Below, in pieces: positions 1 to 8,634 of a stretch of DNA of 64,000 nt. Location: positions 1-64,000 of the forward strand of contig CANCOC010000003.1 of NCBI GenBank assembly GCA_947379755.1, in the 5' to 3' direction. Numbering within the stretch: position 1 is the first letter of the stretch; the number at the start of each line of letters is the position of its first letter. The stretch comes from Alcaligenaceae bacterium. GTDB taxonomy: Bacteria; Pseudomonadota; Gammaproteobacteria; Burkholderiales; Burkholderiaceae_B. Under the pieces are notes generated by a model. The model worked only from the letters and a program-made list of their open reading frames with translations, did no database searches and was not told the origin of the DNA. The position numbers and the translations under genes are program-made.

Positions 1-168
1 TCACTGTTTGACCAGATTGAAGAAGATGAAGACCGAGTGGAGAAGGATTTTCACTCCGCACAGTATTACCTTGCCATGACGGTTAAGGATTTACTTAGTT
101 CTGCTTGGGCGGATATTGGAATTAAAGACTTGTTGAACAAAATAGATCGAGAGTCAGAGTCTGTCTGA
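1..168 (+). CDS. C-terminal fragment of an unknown protein
   Basis: An open frame runs from the first base of the window to a TGA at 166-168, giving 55 residues (it begins SLFDQIEEDEDRVEKDF and ends DRESESV). The start lies outside the window. The fragment is acidic and rich in Glu, Asp and Lys, probably helical and soluble, with no membrane segment. I recognise no family. It is absent from the ORF track because it is short and open at the left edge. It lies next to a tRNA operon on the opposite strand, a common position for accessory genes, but nothing in the visible part proves transfer. The fact that it is coding rests only on the uninterrupted frame and plausible composition. Confidence 0.55.
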   Translation, partial: SLFDQIEEDEDRVEKDFHSAQYYLAMTVKDLLSSAWADIGIKDLLNKIDRESESV

Positions 169-222
169 GCCGCATCTCTCCACCTATTGAATTTACTCAG
201 GGGGGTGGAAAGGTGGGTAGGG

Positions 223-260
223 GAAAACAAAAAACCCGCACAACAAGCGTTTATGCGGGT
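223..260 (-). terminator. Rho-independent terminator of the tRNA operon
   Basis: Read on the minus strand, a 7-bp stem ACCCGCA/TGCGGGT (arms 234-240 and 254-260) with a 13-nt loop is followed by a T-rich tract (TTTTTTGTTTT, 223-233). It lies 15 bp downstream of tRNA-Asp and ends the Ala-Glu-Asp transcript. Confidence 0.85.
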
Positions 261-274
261 CTCAAGATATTAAA

Positions 275-351
275 TGGCGGAGCGGACGGGACTCGAACCC
301 GCGACCCTCGGCGTGACAGGCCGATATTCTAACCAACTGAACTACCGCTCC
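275..351 (-). tRNA. tRNA-Asp (GTC)
   Basis: The minus-strand sequence starts GGAGCGGTAGTTCAG and ends with a T-arm GGTTCGAGTCC and an encoded CCA (275-277). The anticodon loop is CTGTCAC, giving anticodon GTC. The acceptor arms GGAGCGG and CCGCTCC pair fully. Length is 77 nt with CCA. It is the last gene of a three-tRNA operon. Confidence 0.97.
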
Positions 352-442
352 GCAGCGGTCTAACATTTACTCTGTGTCACTATTTACTACTTTTAAAACT
401 CTTTACAACTACCAGGTACTGCCGAGGCAGTACACAAAAAAC

Positions 443-518
443 TGGCGTCCCCAAGGGGATTCGAACCCCTGTACTCACCGTGAAAGGGTGATGTCCTAGG
501 CCTCTAGACGATGGGGAC
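443..518 (-). tRNA. tRNA-Glu (TTC)
   Basis: The minus strand reads GTCCCCATCGTCTAGAGG at the 5' end, has CTTTCAC in the anticodon loop (anticodon TTC), and ends in GGGGACG plus an encoded CCA. Acceptor arms GTCCCC and GGGGAC pair. It is 76 nt and is the middle gene of the operon. Confidence 0.97.
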
Positions 519-545
519 CTGGACTGCTACGTTCTTCGCCTTGAC

Positions 546-621
<76 letters not shown>

Positions 622-718
622 AAATTCGAAAGCAGGCTTTTTAGCTTAAGACTAAAAGTACTGACTTCAGTTTTGGCACCCGGGACAGCCCGCAGTGTGT
701 CGACAGCGAAGAAACGAG

Positions 719-747
719 ATTATGCACACTTTTTGACTTGTGCGCAA
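719..747 (-). promoter_or_regulatory. Sigma70-type promoter of the tRNA operon
   Basis: On the minus strand, TTGCGC (742-747) and CATAAT (719-724) are separated by exactly 17 bp. The -10 lies about 97 bp upstream of the tRNA-Ala 5' end, leaving a leader that would be removed by processing. It is just downstream of the acyltransferase stop codon at 775, so the tRNAs have their own promoter. Confidence 0.7.
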
Positions 748-752
748 GTTGA

Positions 753-764
753 CCCATATATGGG
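753..764. promoter_or_regulatory. 12-bp perfect palindrome beside the tRNA promoter
   Basis: CCCATATATGGG is a perfect palindrome lying 5 bp upstream of the -35 element of the tRNA operon promoter and between it and the upstream gene's stop codon. No T-run follows it, so it is not an obvious terminator. It could be a protein-binding site or an AT-rich promoter-upstream element. Confidence 0.35.
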
Positions 765-774
765 GCTCTTGACG

Positions 775-1947
775 CTAGTCACCAATTTCTTGCCGGAAGG
801 GGGAATTCAAGCCCTCGGTATAGGCATCAATACCCGCACGCTCTTGCTCCAGGTAACGATCCACCGCATCAGCAAAGCCTGCATGGGCTAACCAGTGGGC
901 GGATTGTGTCTGGATCGGAACAAAGCCCCGTGCCAGTTTGTGCTCGCCCTGCGCGCCACCTTCAATGACATCGATGTCATGCGCAATTGCCCATTCAATG
1001 GGCGTGTAATAGGCCAGCTCGAAGTGCAGGCAGTCAACATGTCGCAATGCGCCCCAGTAACGGCCGTACAGGCGCTGAGTGCCGTGCGAACTGTCCAGCC
1101 ATAGCAGAGAGGCCGCAATCGGCTCCTCGTGCTGATACGCGAGCGCCAGCACGCAATGCTCAGAGAGATGCTCAGCGATCTCTTTAAAGAACGCGGGTGA
1201 GAGGTAAGGCTTGTTGCCGCGCTGGTGATAGGTGTTTGCGTAGCAAAGATAAAAGAAGTCCCAATGCTCCGCTGTCAGGGCTGGACCCGTCAATACGCGA
1301 GTGGTTACGCCAGCTTCTCTGACTTTGCGTCGTTCGGCACGTATTTTCTTACGCTTGGGTTGGGTCAGATCAGCGAGAAAGCCTTCAAAATTTTGCCACG
1401 CCTGATTGAACCAGTGGAATTGGGTATGTGTGCGGGGCATGCAGCCCGCCTCGCACAGTGCCTGCTGGTCTGCATCGCTGGTGTACAGCACATGCAGCGA
1501 AGACAACTTGCTTTGTTCTGCCCAGTGCAGCAGCGCAATTGCTGCAGCCTGACGATAAGGTTCGGTGGTCAGCAGACGTGGTCCCGGAACGGGAGTGAAA
1601 GGCACCGCAGCAAGCCACTTTGGATAGTAGTTCAGGCCGTGTCGTTCATAGGCTTCAGCCCAGGCCCAGTCAAAGACGAACTCTCCGTAAGAATGCCCTT
1701 TGGCGTAAAGTGGAATGACTGCAACGAGATGCTCTGTTTGTCCGCTTTGGGATTCAGGTACAGACCATAGCAGCAGATGGCTGGTCTGCCAGCCAGTGCC
1801 CGGAGCCACACTGCCAGAGGACTCAAAGGCGCGCAGAAACGCATGCTTGAGCATGACGGAGCCACCACTTGCATCGACCAGTGCATCCCAGCGGGCGGGT
1901 TCGACCTCATCGATGTGCTGAATGGCCTGGATGCGCAAGCTGGTCAT
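775..1947 (-). CDS. FemAB/GNAT-like N-acyltransferase (COG3146 type)
   Basis: A 390-residue soluble protein resembling the COG3146/DUF482 family of predicted N-acyltransferases, which have a GNAT-like fold related to the peptidoglycan FemAB enzymes. The family signature is the central basic stretch with KRKKIRAERRKVREAG and the later YGRYWGA and EGGAQGEHKLARGF segments near the C-terminus. The substrate is unknown for the family. Its ATG overlaps the lnt stop as ATGA, so it is probably translated by coupling as the last gene of the miaB-to-lnt transcript. No signal peptide is visible. Function beyond acyl transfer is not inferable from the sequence. Confidence 0.8.
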   Translation of the reverse strand: MTSLRIQAIQHIDEVEPARWDALVDASGGSVMLKHAFLRAFESSGSVAPGTGWQTSHLLLWSVPESQSGQTEHLVAVIPLYAKGHSYGEFVFDWAWAEAYERHGLNYYPKWLAAVPFTPVPGPRLLTTEPYRQAAAIALLHWAEQSKLSSLHVLYTSDADQQALCEAGCMPRTHTQFHWFNQAWQNFEGFLADLTQPKRKKIRAERRKVREAGVTTRVLTGPALTAEHWDFFYLCYANTYHQRGNKPYLSPAFFKEIAEHLSEHCVLALAYQHEEPIAASLLWLDSSHGTQRLYGRYWGALRHVDCLHFELAYYTPIEWAIAHDIDVIEGGAQGEHKLARGFVPIQTQSAHWLAHAGFADAVDRYLEQERAGIDAYTEGLNSPFRQEIGD

Positions 1948-3563
1948 GCTGGCTTGCGTGTCTGGCGTCTATAGGCTGCAGCGGCCAGCACAAGGATTGC
2001 GCAAAGCAGTACAGGCAGATTGCCCAGGCGCGCGTAGGGCGTCAGACCCGTCTGGCCCTGGACGCTGACGTCCAATACGCCGGCACGATGCACAGGCAGC
2101 GTGGCGAGTGGCTGACCGTGCTGATCAATTGCACCCGTGGTCCCGGTGTTGGTTGCGCGCAGCATGGGCCGTGAGGTTTCCAGTGCCCGCATACGAGCCA
2201 TCTGCCAGTGTTGACGCAGTGCAAACGAGTCGCCAAACCAGCCAAGATTGCTGAAGTTCGCGAGAATCGTCGCACCTGTCTCCCCTGGCAGGACGGGAAG
2301 CAGTTCTTCGCCAAAGGTGTCTTCATAACAAACGTTAACTGCAAGGTGCTGATCGTTGATCACAAAGGGGGGCTGGACAAGTGCGCCACGGTGAAAGTCA
2401 CCCAGCGGAATATTCATGATGTCTGTAAACCAGCGGAAACCCCATGGAATAAATTCTCCAAATGGAACAAGATGGTGTTTGTCGTAGCGCTGGGTCGTTG
2501 TGCCCGCAATGATTGAGGCAACCGGGGTCTCGCCGTTGATACCGATGACGCTGTTGGTGTAGTGTCGTGTGTCACGATCAAAAAGTGCCGCACCCATGAT
2601 GATGGTGCTGCCCTGGCTGCTTGCCAGATTGCGCCAGGCTTGCCACACTTCAGGATCAATCTGGTGCTGAAAAGTAGCCAGCGCTGTTTCGGGCAACAGC
2701 ACGAGCTGTGGCGTGCGTCCACCAGGCGGCACGGGTGCGCCAGCAAGTTCGAGGTGCTCGTTGATATTGGCCATGATCTGGCTGGGCGCAAACTTCATGC
2801 CCTGATCCACATTGCCCTGAACCAGTCGCACAATTGTAGGATGGCCTGAAGAGGTGCTCCAGTCAAAGTGTTGCAGTCCCGCGCCGATCCCCAGCAACAC
2901 AATCGCAATGACCCCCGCGACCGCACGCTGTGGTTGATGACGCGCAGAAAAATGTGTGGCACCCACCAGTCCGGCGATTGCTGCGGCAGTAAAGGCAGTG
3001 ATGAATGTCACGCCGTATACGCCGGTGATCGCTGCCCAGTTCGCGAACCAGCTGTCCATGTGTGCATAGCCGGTGTTGAGCCAGGGAAAGCCAGTAAAGA
3101 GTGTGGCGCGTAGCCATTCGCAAAGTGTCCAGGCTGCGGCCCATACCAGTGCTGCCCATAAGGGCCCCGTCCTGGAGGCAAGCCCTTCAGACCATGGGGC
3201 ACATCCGGTTATGTGAGTGATCCAGGCTGCCAGGGCTGCGAACAGCGCGAGATAGGCTGCAACGCATCCGAGCGCCAGGATCGCAAGTGGCAAGGGAATA
3301 TAGCCGTAGGTGTGCATGCTGATGGTCAGCCAGTAGAGGCCAACCATGAAGTGCCCGAGTGCAAACATCCATGCACGTCCTGCTGCAGATTGTGCGGTGG
3401 GTGCCTGCCAGATGCAACGTACCAGCCATGCCATCAGGATGAGTTGTACTGCACTGAGTGCCCATGCTGGTAGCGGGTCAGGGGCAAAGCTCAGTGCGTG
3501 AAAAGCGCCTCCCAGAAAGAGGGCACCCGGCAGTCGCCATTTAGTCTGCAGGACATTGAGCAT
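1944..3563 (-). CDS. lnt: Apolipoprotein N-acyltransferase
   Basis: Inner-membrane enzyme that adds the third acyl chain to the N-terminal cysteine of lipoproteins. The N-terminal half has about six hydrophobic segments and the C-terminal half is the nitrilase domain facing the periplasm. The catalytic triad is visible as Glu in LLPETALATF, Lys in DKHHLVPFGEF and Cys in VNVCYEDTFGE. I chose the ATG beginning MLNVLQTKW because it puts the first membrane helix where the family has it (539 aa). An upstream GTG at 3605 overlaps the corC stop as GTGA and would add 14 residues. The ORF-track start at 3680 overlaps corC by about 80 bp and is unlikely. Neither start has a strong ribosome site. Confidence 0.95.
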   Translation of the reverse strand: MLNVLQTKWRLPGALFLGGAFHALSFAPDPLPAWALSAVQLILMAWLVRCIWQAPTAQSAAGRAWMFALGHFMVGLYWLTISMHTYGYIPLPLAILALGCVAAYLALFAALAAWITHITGCAPWSEGLASRTGPLWAALVWAAAWTLCEWLRATLFTGFPWLNTGYAHMDSWFANWAAITGVYGVTFITAFTAAAIAGLVGATHFSARHQPQRAVAGVIAIVLLGIGAGLQHFDWSTSSGHPTIVRLVQGNVDQGMKFAPSQIMANINEHLELAGAPVPPGGRTPQLVLLPETALATFQHQIDPEVWQAWRNLASSQGSTIIMGAALFDRDTRHYTNSVIGINGETPVASIIAGTTTQRYDKHHLVPFGEFIPWGFRWFTDIMNIPLGDFHRGALVQPPFVINDQHLAVNVCYEDTFGEELLPVLPGETGATILANFSNLGWFGDSFALRQHWQMARMRALETSRPMLRATNTGTTGAIDQHGQPLATLPVHRAGVLDVSVQGQTGLTPYARLGNLPVLLCAILVLAAAAYRRQTRKPA

Positions 3564-3601
3564 GCGAGCGTTAAACGTACGCAAGCAGAATGTGCGATTG
3601 C

Positions 3602-4513
3602 TCACCGCGTGCGCGTCGACCGAGCCTGTTCGGGCTGCGTCTGGACCTCGTTGTGGCCGCGACGTTTGACGCGTAGCCACAGTGCACGACGCGTATCGGC
3701 ACGCAGGACTTCGATTTGCAGATCTTGATATTTGCAGATATCGCCACGCCTGGGAATATGCTCGAGCTCATGGGCGAGCCAGCCGCCGACAGTGTCGTAG
3801 TCGCCTTCGGGCAGGGTGGTCTGGAGCGTCTCGTTGAATTGCTCGATTTCGGTTGTCGCCTGGACACGCCAGGTTTTCAGACCATCGGCAAAAATTGTTT
3901 TTTCACCATCTACATCGTATTCATCTTCGATTGCGCCGACGATTTGTTCAAGCACGTCTTCGAGTGTGACCAGCCCGGTGATTCCGCCATGCTCGTCAAT
4001 CACTACGGCAATGTGGTTGCGAATGCTGCGGAACTCCTGCAACAGTACATTCAGGCGTTTGGTCTCAGGAATAAAGACGGCAGGCCGAATCAGATCGCGC
4101 AAAGTGAGTGCGGGATCGACCATGTGGCGTAGCAGGTCCTTGGTCATCACCACGCCGATGATGTTTTCGCGAGAGCCTTCAAAAACCGGAAATCTGGAAT
4201 GCGCTGTTTCGATGATTTGGGGCATCAGACTTTCAAGCGACTCGCTTGCATCCAGAATATCCATCCTGGCGCGCGGCACCATCACATCTTCGGCAGTTTG
4301 TTCGGATACGGCCAGCGCACCCTTGAGCATTGAATAGGAGTCTGCATCGATCAGGTCTCGGCCGCGTGCGGCTTCGAGCACAGCCATAATGCCTTCCCGG
4401 TCTTCGGGTTCGTGTCGCACCAGCGACAGAATCCGGTCAAGCAGCGAATGACGGGGGCGGGGAGGTTTGGCCGAAGGGCTGGGTGTTTCGGCAGCAGGAT
4501 ATGGATCTGACAT
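3602..4513 (-). CDS. corC: CBS-domain protein of the CorC/HlyC family
   Basis: A 303-residue cytoplasmic protein with a Pro/Ser-rich N-terminus, a CBS pair (about residues 75-195, starting at VMVPRARMDI) and a C-terminal CorC_HlyC domain (WRVQATTEIEQFNE onward). This short form has no DUF21 membrane part and corresponds to E. coli YbeX. The family is linked to Mg/Co resistance and, for YbeX, to ribosome homeostasis, which fits the position between ybeY and lnt. It starts 61 bp downstream of the ybeY stop. The symbol corC follows usual annotation; ybeX would describe it equally well. Confidence 0.93.
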   Translation of the reverse strand: MSDPYPAAETPSPSAKPPRPRHSLLDRILSLVRHEPEDREGIMAVLEAARGRDLIDADSYSMLKGALAVSEQTAEDVMVPRARMDILDASESLESLMPQIIETAHSRFPVFEGSRENIIGVVMTKDLLRHMVDPALTLRDLIRPAVFIPETKRLNVLLQEFRSIRNHIAVVIDEHGGITGLVTLEDVLEQIVGAIEDEYDVDGEKTIFADGLKTWRVQATTEIEQFNETLQTTLPEGDYDTVGGWLAHELEHIPRRGDICKYQDLQIEVLRADTRRALWLRVKRRGHNEVQTQPEQARSTRTR

Positions 4514-4574
4514 TGTCCAAGGACAGAGTGACGGTATGGCTAGGATAACCCGAAAGTATAAGGATTGAGGTCGG

Positions 4575-5066
4575 TCAGGGAAGAATATAAGGGTCTGTGA
4601 TGCCTAATTCGGCCAGCATGCTGGTTTCGAGGGACTCCATATGTTTGGCCTCACGGGCTTTGATATGGTCGTACCCAAGGGCGTGGAGTGTGCCGTGCAT
4701 GGTCAGATGCGCCGCATGATCAAGCATTTTTTTGTGCTGTTCACGTGCTTCGCGGATGAGCACGGGCAGGCACAGCACGATATCGCCTGACGCGGTGCCG
4801 TCTGGCTGGACCCCATATTCAAAGGTGAGCACGTTCGTGGCGTAGTCCTTTTGCCGGTAGCTGGTATTGAGTGCGCGTCCTTCGCTGGCAGCAACCACAC
4901 GGATGCCGAGCTGGACGCGATCAAACTGCACCAGACCATCCGCATGAGCTGCCTGAACTGCACGCTGCACCCAGCGGCGCAGTCTCCAGCGTGGCAGGCG
5001 TGCCTCTGCAACGCCATATTGAACCGAGAGGGTCAGCTCAGGAAGGATCTTGTTCGGCTTGCTCAT
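4575..5066 (-). CDS. ybeY: Endoribonuclease YbeY
   Basis: Zinc-dependent RNase needed for 16S rRNA 3'-end maturation and ribosome quality control. The metal-binding signature appears near the C-terminus as HGTLHALGYDH, and the family block LNTSYRQKDYATNVLTF is present upstream. I chose the ATG beginning [11 protein letters not shown] (163 aa), which overlaps the phoH end by 29 bp. The longer ORF-track form would add 34 residues lying wholly inside phoH. The order phoH-ybeY-corC-lnt is the classic conserved arrangement. Confidence 0.95.
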   Translation of the reverse strand: MSKPNKILPELTLSVQYGVAEARLPRWRLRRWVQRAVQAAHADGLVQFDRVQLGIRVVAASEGRALNTSYRQKDYATNVLTFEYGVQPDGTASGDIVLCLPVLIREAREQHKKMLDHAAHLTMHGTLHALGYDHIKAREAKHMESLETSMLAELGITDPYILP

Positions 5067-6066
5067 AGGCATCCACAATGCGTGCAACCAGAGGGTGGCG
5101 CACCACGTCACGGCTGGTGAACCTTGTGACAGCGATTCCCTTGACCTCTTCGAGTACGCTGACTGCATGCGCTAGGCCGCTCTTGTGCCCTTTGGGCAGG
5201 TCAACCTGCGAAGGGTCACCCGTGATCACGGCTTTGCTGCCAAAGCCGATCCGGGTTAAAAACATTTTCATCTGCTCGGGAGTGGTGTTTTGTGCTTCGT
5301 CCAGAATGACGAAGGCGTGGTTCAGTGTGCGTCCGCGCATATAGGCAAGGGGCGCAATTTCAATCGTCTGTTTTTCAAACAGGCGCTGCACGCGTTCAAA
5401 ACCCATCAGGTCATACAGTGCGTCGTAGAGGGGGCGCAGGTAGGGGTCGACTTTTTGTGCCAGATCGCCAGGCAGAAAGCCCAGTCGCTCACCGGCTTCG
5501 ACCGCAGGACGCGTCAGGATCAGGCGTTGCACCGTATCGCGTTCCATCGCGTCAATTGCACACGCCACGGCCAGCCAGGTCTTGCCGGTACCCGCCGGAC
5601 CCACTCCAAACGTGATGTCATGTTTAAGAATGTTGTTCAGGTAGTCTCGCTGTCGCGGCGTACGTGGACGTAAATCGCTGCGTCGCGTGCGCAGGGCGAT
5701 ATGGCCGCTTTCGTCGTCCAGAGGGGGAAACTCGGCGGGATCAAAGGTCTGGACAGACGGCGTGTGTGTGCGGCCGACGCCAATTTCAACCAGCCCGAGT
5801 TGAATGTCATCAATGGACAGTGCCCGCTGGGCAGCCATGTCATGCAAGGCAAAGAGCATTTTGCTGGCTGCTTCGCCGTGCGCGCCATGAATGGTAAATT
5901 TATTGCCGTGGCGTGAAATTTCCAGATCAAGCCCATCGGCGATCTGCTTGATGTTTTCATCCAGCGGCCCACACAAATTTGCTAGCTGCTGGTTATTGCC
6001 CTCGAGATTGATTTTTACCGGCATCGGACGACTGCGTGCGGAAGACTTGACGGGTGAACGGCTCAT
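5038..6066 (-). CDS. PhoH-family ATPase (PhoL/YbeZ type)
   Basis: A 342-residue cytoplasmic P-loop protein. An N-terminal KH-like segment is followed by the PhoH ATPase domain with Walker [10 protein letters not shown] and Walker [10 protein letters not shown]. It is the usual genetic and probably physical partner of YbeY in ribosome/RNA metabolism. Its start ATG overlaps the miaB stop as ATGA (6063-6066), and its end overlaps ybeY, so the three genes are likely translationally coupled. Despite the name, no link with phosphate starvation is indicated here. Confidence 0.95.
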   Translation of the reverse strand: MSRSPVKSSARSRPMPVKINLEGNNQQLANLCGPLDENIKQIADGLDLEISRHGNKFTIHGAHGEAASKMLFALHDMAAQRALSIDDIQLGLVEIGVGRTHTPSVQTFDPAEFPPLDDESGHIALRTRRSDLRPRTPRQRDYLNNILKHDITFGVGPAGTGKTWLAVACAIDAMERDTVQRLILTRPAVEAGERLGFLPGDLAQKVDPYLRPLYDALYDLMGFERVQRLFEKQTIEIAPLAYMRGRTLNHAFVILDEAQNTTPEQMKMFLTRIGFGSKAVITGDPSQVDLPKGHKSGLAHAVSVLEEVKGIAVTRFTSRDVVRHPLVARIVDAYEQAEQDPS

Positions 6067-7502
6067 GCTTGATTGTGGCCTGTCGTGATTGCGGGTTCCT
6101 GGATTGCGACATGCGCGCGCAAGGTGTTGGTCATGGCTTCGGTAATGACAACGTCGATCATCTGGCCGATCAGTCTGGGGTGACCAGGAAAATTCACGAT
6201 CCGGTTATTTTCCGTGCGCCCGCTGAGCTCGAGACTGTCGCGTGTGGAGGTTCGCTCAACCAGAATGCGCTGGGTCGAACCCACCATTGCCTGGGCAATC
6301 GCGCTTGCCTGCTCGTTGATCCGGGCTTGCAAGCGGTGCAGGCGCGCGAGCTTGACGCTATGGGGTGTATCGTCGGCCAGGTCGGCAGCGGGTGTGCCGG
6401 GCCTGCGTGAGTAGACAAAAGAATAGGACATGTCAAAACCGATCTCATCAATGAGCTTCATTGTTTTTTCGAAGTCTTCTTCGGTCTCGCCAGGAAAACC
6501 AACAATAAAGTCAGACGAGACGGTCAGCCCAGGGCGAGCAGCACGTAATTTACGAATGATGGATTTGAATTCAATTGCGGTATAGCCGCGTTTCATCGCG
6601 GCAAGCACATGATCGCTGCCTGCTTGCACAGGCAGGTGAATAAATGACACCAGCTTTGGCAAACGCGCAAATGCATCGGCCATGCGTGAAGTCATTTCCT
6701 TGGGGTGTGAAGTGGTAAAGCGAATGCGTTCGATCCCGGGAATTTCGTGCACATACTCGAGCAAGGTTGCAAAATCTGCGATCTCAGTACTGTCAGCCAT
6801 TGTGCCGCGGTAGGCGTTGACGTTTTGTCCCAGCAGGTTGACCTCTTTGACTCCCTGATCGGCGAGATCGGCGACTTCAGTCAGCACGTCTTCAAAGGGA
6901 CGGGATATTTCTTCGCCACGGGTGTAGGGCACCACACAGAAACTGCAATACTTACTGCAACCTTCCATGATGGAGACAAAGGCGGAAGGGCCCTCGACAC
7001 GGGGGGGTGGCAGGGCATCAAACTTTTCAATTTCAGGAAAACTGATGTCTACCTGTGAGCGTCCCTCGGCTTTGCGGCGTGCGATGAGTTCAGGCAATCG
7101 ATGCAAAGTCTGAGGGCCAAACACGATATCGACATAAGGCGCGCGATCAACGATGGCCGAGCCTTCCTGACTGGCAACACAGCCACCGACGCCAATAACG
7201 AGATTTGGATTGAGTTTTTTGAGGTGTTTGACACGACCAAGATCAGAAAAGACTTTTTCCTGTGCCTTTTCACGAACAGAACAGGTGTTGAACAGGATGA
7301 CATCTGCGTCTTCTGGCGTTTGCGTAATCACCGCGCCATGTTCTTGCCCCAGGACGTCAAGCATTTTGTCCGAGTCATACTCATTCATCTGGCAACCAAA
7401 GGTGCGGATGAAAACTTTTTTGGGGGCAACCGGGGCCGCGGCTACACTCGCCGGGACAATAGGAATGATTTTTTGCATGATGGAGCCGAGGCGGGTGTTC
7501 AT
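6063..7502 (-). CDS. miaB: tRNA-2-methylthio-N6-dimethylallyladenosine synthase
   Basis: Radical-SAM methylthiotransferase that converts i6A37 to ms2i6A37 in tRNAs reading UNN codons. The N-terminal domain carries the three auxiliary-cluster cysteines ([29 protein letters not shown]). The radical-SAM cluster motif is CSKYCSFC and a TRAM domain closes the protein. It has 479 residues, near the family norm. A second in-frame ATG eight codons in (MQKIIPIVP) is an alternative start. It is the first gene of the miaB-phoH-ybeY-corC-lnt transcript. The terminator at 7554-7588 separates it from the sec genes. Confidence 0.97.
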   Translation of the reverse strand: MNTRLGSIMQKIIPIVPASVAAAPVAPKKVFIRTFGCQMNEYDSDKMLDVLGQEHGAVITQTPEDADVILFNTCSVREKAQEKVFSDLGRVKHLKKLNPNLVIGVGGCVASQEGSAIVDRAPYVDIVFGPQTLHRLPELIARRKAEGRSQVDISFPEIEKFDALPPPRVEGPSAFVSIMEGCSKYCSFCVVPYTRGEEISRPFEDVLTEVADLADQGVKEVNLLGQNVNAYRGTMADSTEIADFATLLEYVHEIPGIERIRFTTSHPKEMTSRMADAFARLPKLVSFIHLPVQAGSDHVLAAMKRGYTAIEFKSIIRKLRAARPGLTVSSDFIVGFPGETEEDFEKTMKLIDEIGFDMSYSFVYSRRPGTPAADLADDTPHSVKLARLHRLQARINEQASAIAQAMVGSTQRILVERTSTRDSLELSGRTENNRIVNFPGHPRLIGQMIDVVITEAMTNTLRAHVAIQEPAITTGHNQA

Positions 7503-7553
7503 CCCGTGGGCAGAAAGAATAATGTTCTATGTTAACCCGGCGAGGCATATACA

Positions 7554-7588
7554 TAAAAAAATCCCCCGCAACCAACCGTGCGGGGGAT
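7554..7588 (-). terminator. Rho-independent terminator after secF
   Basis: A perfect 10-bp stem ATCCCCCGCA/TGCGGGGGAT (7561-7570 and 7579-7588) with an 8-nt loop is followed on the minus strand by a run of seven T (7554-7560). It ends the queA-to-secF transcript upstream of miaB. Confidence 0.9.
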
Positions 7589-7631
7589 TCTTGATTGAAG
7601 GTGGCCTGATTCAACCTGCCAGCTGAAGAAT

Positions 7632-8573
7632 TTACTCTTCGTAAGACTCTTCGAGTTCATCGACTTTTTTGACTGGTTTGATCATATCTTCGCGTTTGAC
7701 ACCCAGCCACATGGCGATTGCAGCGGCCACAAAGACGGAAGAGTAAATGCCGAACCAGATACCGATGGTGAGCGCCAGGGCAAAGTAATGCAGTGTCGGG
7801 CCGCCAAAAATCAGCATTGCCATGACCATCATCTGGGTTGAACCGTGGGTGATGATGGTGCGTGAGATAGTCTGTGTAATGGCACCATTAATCACGTCTA
7901 CAACAGGCATTGAGCGCTCTTTGCGGAAGTTCTCACGGATCCGGTCCATGATCACCACAGACTCGTTGACAGAGTAGCCCAGTACAGCCAGTACCCCTGC
8001 CAGCACGGATAGCGAGAATTCCCAGCCAAAAAAGGCAAAGAACCCGAGAATAATCACCACATCGTGCAGGTTGGCCAGCACGCCGGCCACGGCGAACTTC
8101 CACTCAAACCTGACTGCAAGATAGACGACAATCCCGATGATGACAAAGAGCAGGGCAAGCAGTCCGTTTTCGACGAGTTCGCGACCCACCTGAGGGCCGA
8201 CAAACTCGACGCGTCGCAGTTCGACCGTCGCATCGGACGCTTTGAGCGCTTTCAGGACGGTGTCACTTTGTGCCGCAGAGCTTTGGCCAGGTGCCAGAGG
8301 CAGCCTGATCATCACGTCACGAGAGGTGCCGAAGTTCTGTACTTGAAAGTCGGTATAACCCAGTCCTGATACCACTGTGCGCACTTGTTCAAGCGGCGCT
8401 GACTGGGTGTAGTTGACTTCCATGACTGTTCCACCTGTGAACTCAATCGACAGGTGAAAGCCTCGTGTCACGATAAAAAATACTGCTGCAACGAATGTCA
8501 GAAAACTGATGACATTCAAAATCAGCGCATGACGCATGAACGGTATGGTGCGACCGATTCGGAAAAGTTCCAT
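7632..8573 (-). CDS. secF: Protein translocase subunit SecF
   Basis: Inner-membrane RND-type partner of SecD that uses the proton gradient to pull exported proteins out of SecYEG. The protein has six predicted helices and a periplasmic P1 loop, and the N-terminal family block reads LSIEFTGGTVMEV. The ATG beginning MELFRIGRTIPF matches the usual SecF N-terminus (313 aa). The ORF-track start would add 51 residues that run back into secD. It lies 61 bp after secD. Confidence 0.97.
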   Translation of the reverse strand: MELFRIGRTIPFMRHALILNVISFLTFVAAVFFIVTRGFHLSIEFTGGTVMEVNYTQSAPLEQVRTVVSGLGYTDFQVQNFGTSRDVMIRLPLAPGQSSAAQSDTVLKALKASDATVELRRVEFVGPQVGRELVENGLLALLFVIIGIVVYLAVRFEWKFAVAGVLANLHDVVIILGFFAFFGWEFSLSVLAGVLAVLGYSVNESVVIMDRIRENFRKERSMPVVDVINGAITQTISRTIITHGSTQMMVMAMLIFGGPTLHYFALALTIGIWFGIYSSVFVAAAIAMWLGVKREDMIKPVKKVDELEESYEE

Positions 8574-8634
8574 GATCCGTATGTCTTCCGGTAATAAGCG
8601 GGCAGGTCCGTTAAGAACTGCCACGCATGAGTGT

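Noticed and set aside
3564-3680. N-terminal extension of lnt in the ORF track
   Set aside because: Overlaps corC by about 80 bp, is hydrophilic and Arg-rich, and precedes the normal first membrane helix of Lnt; a start at 3563 or 3605 is more likely.
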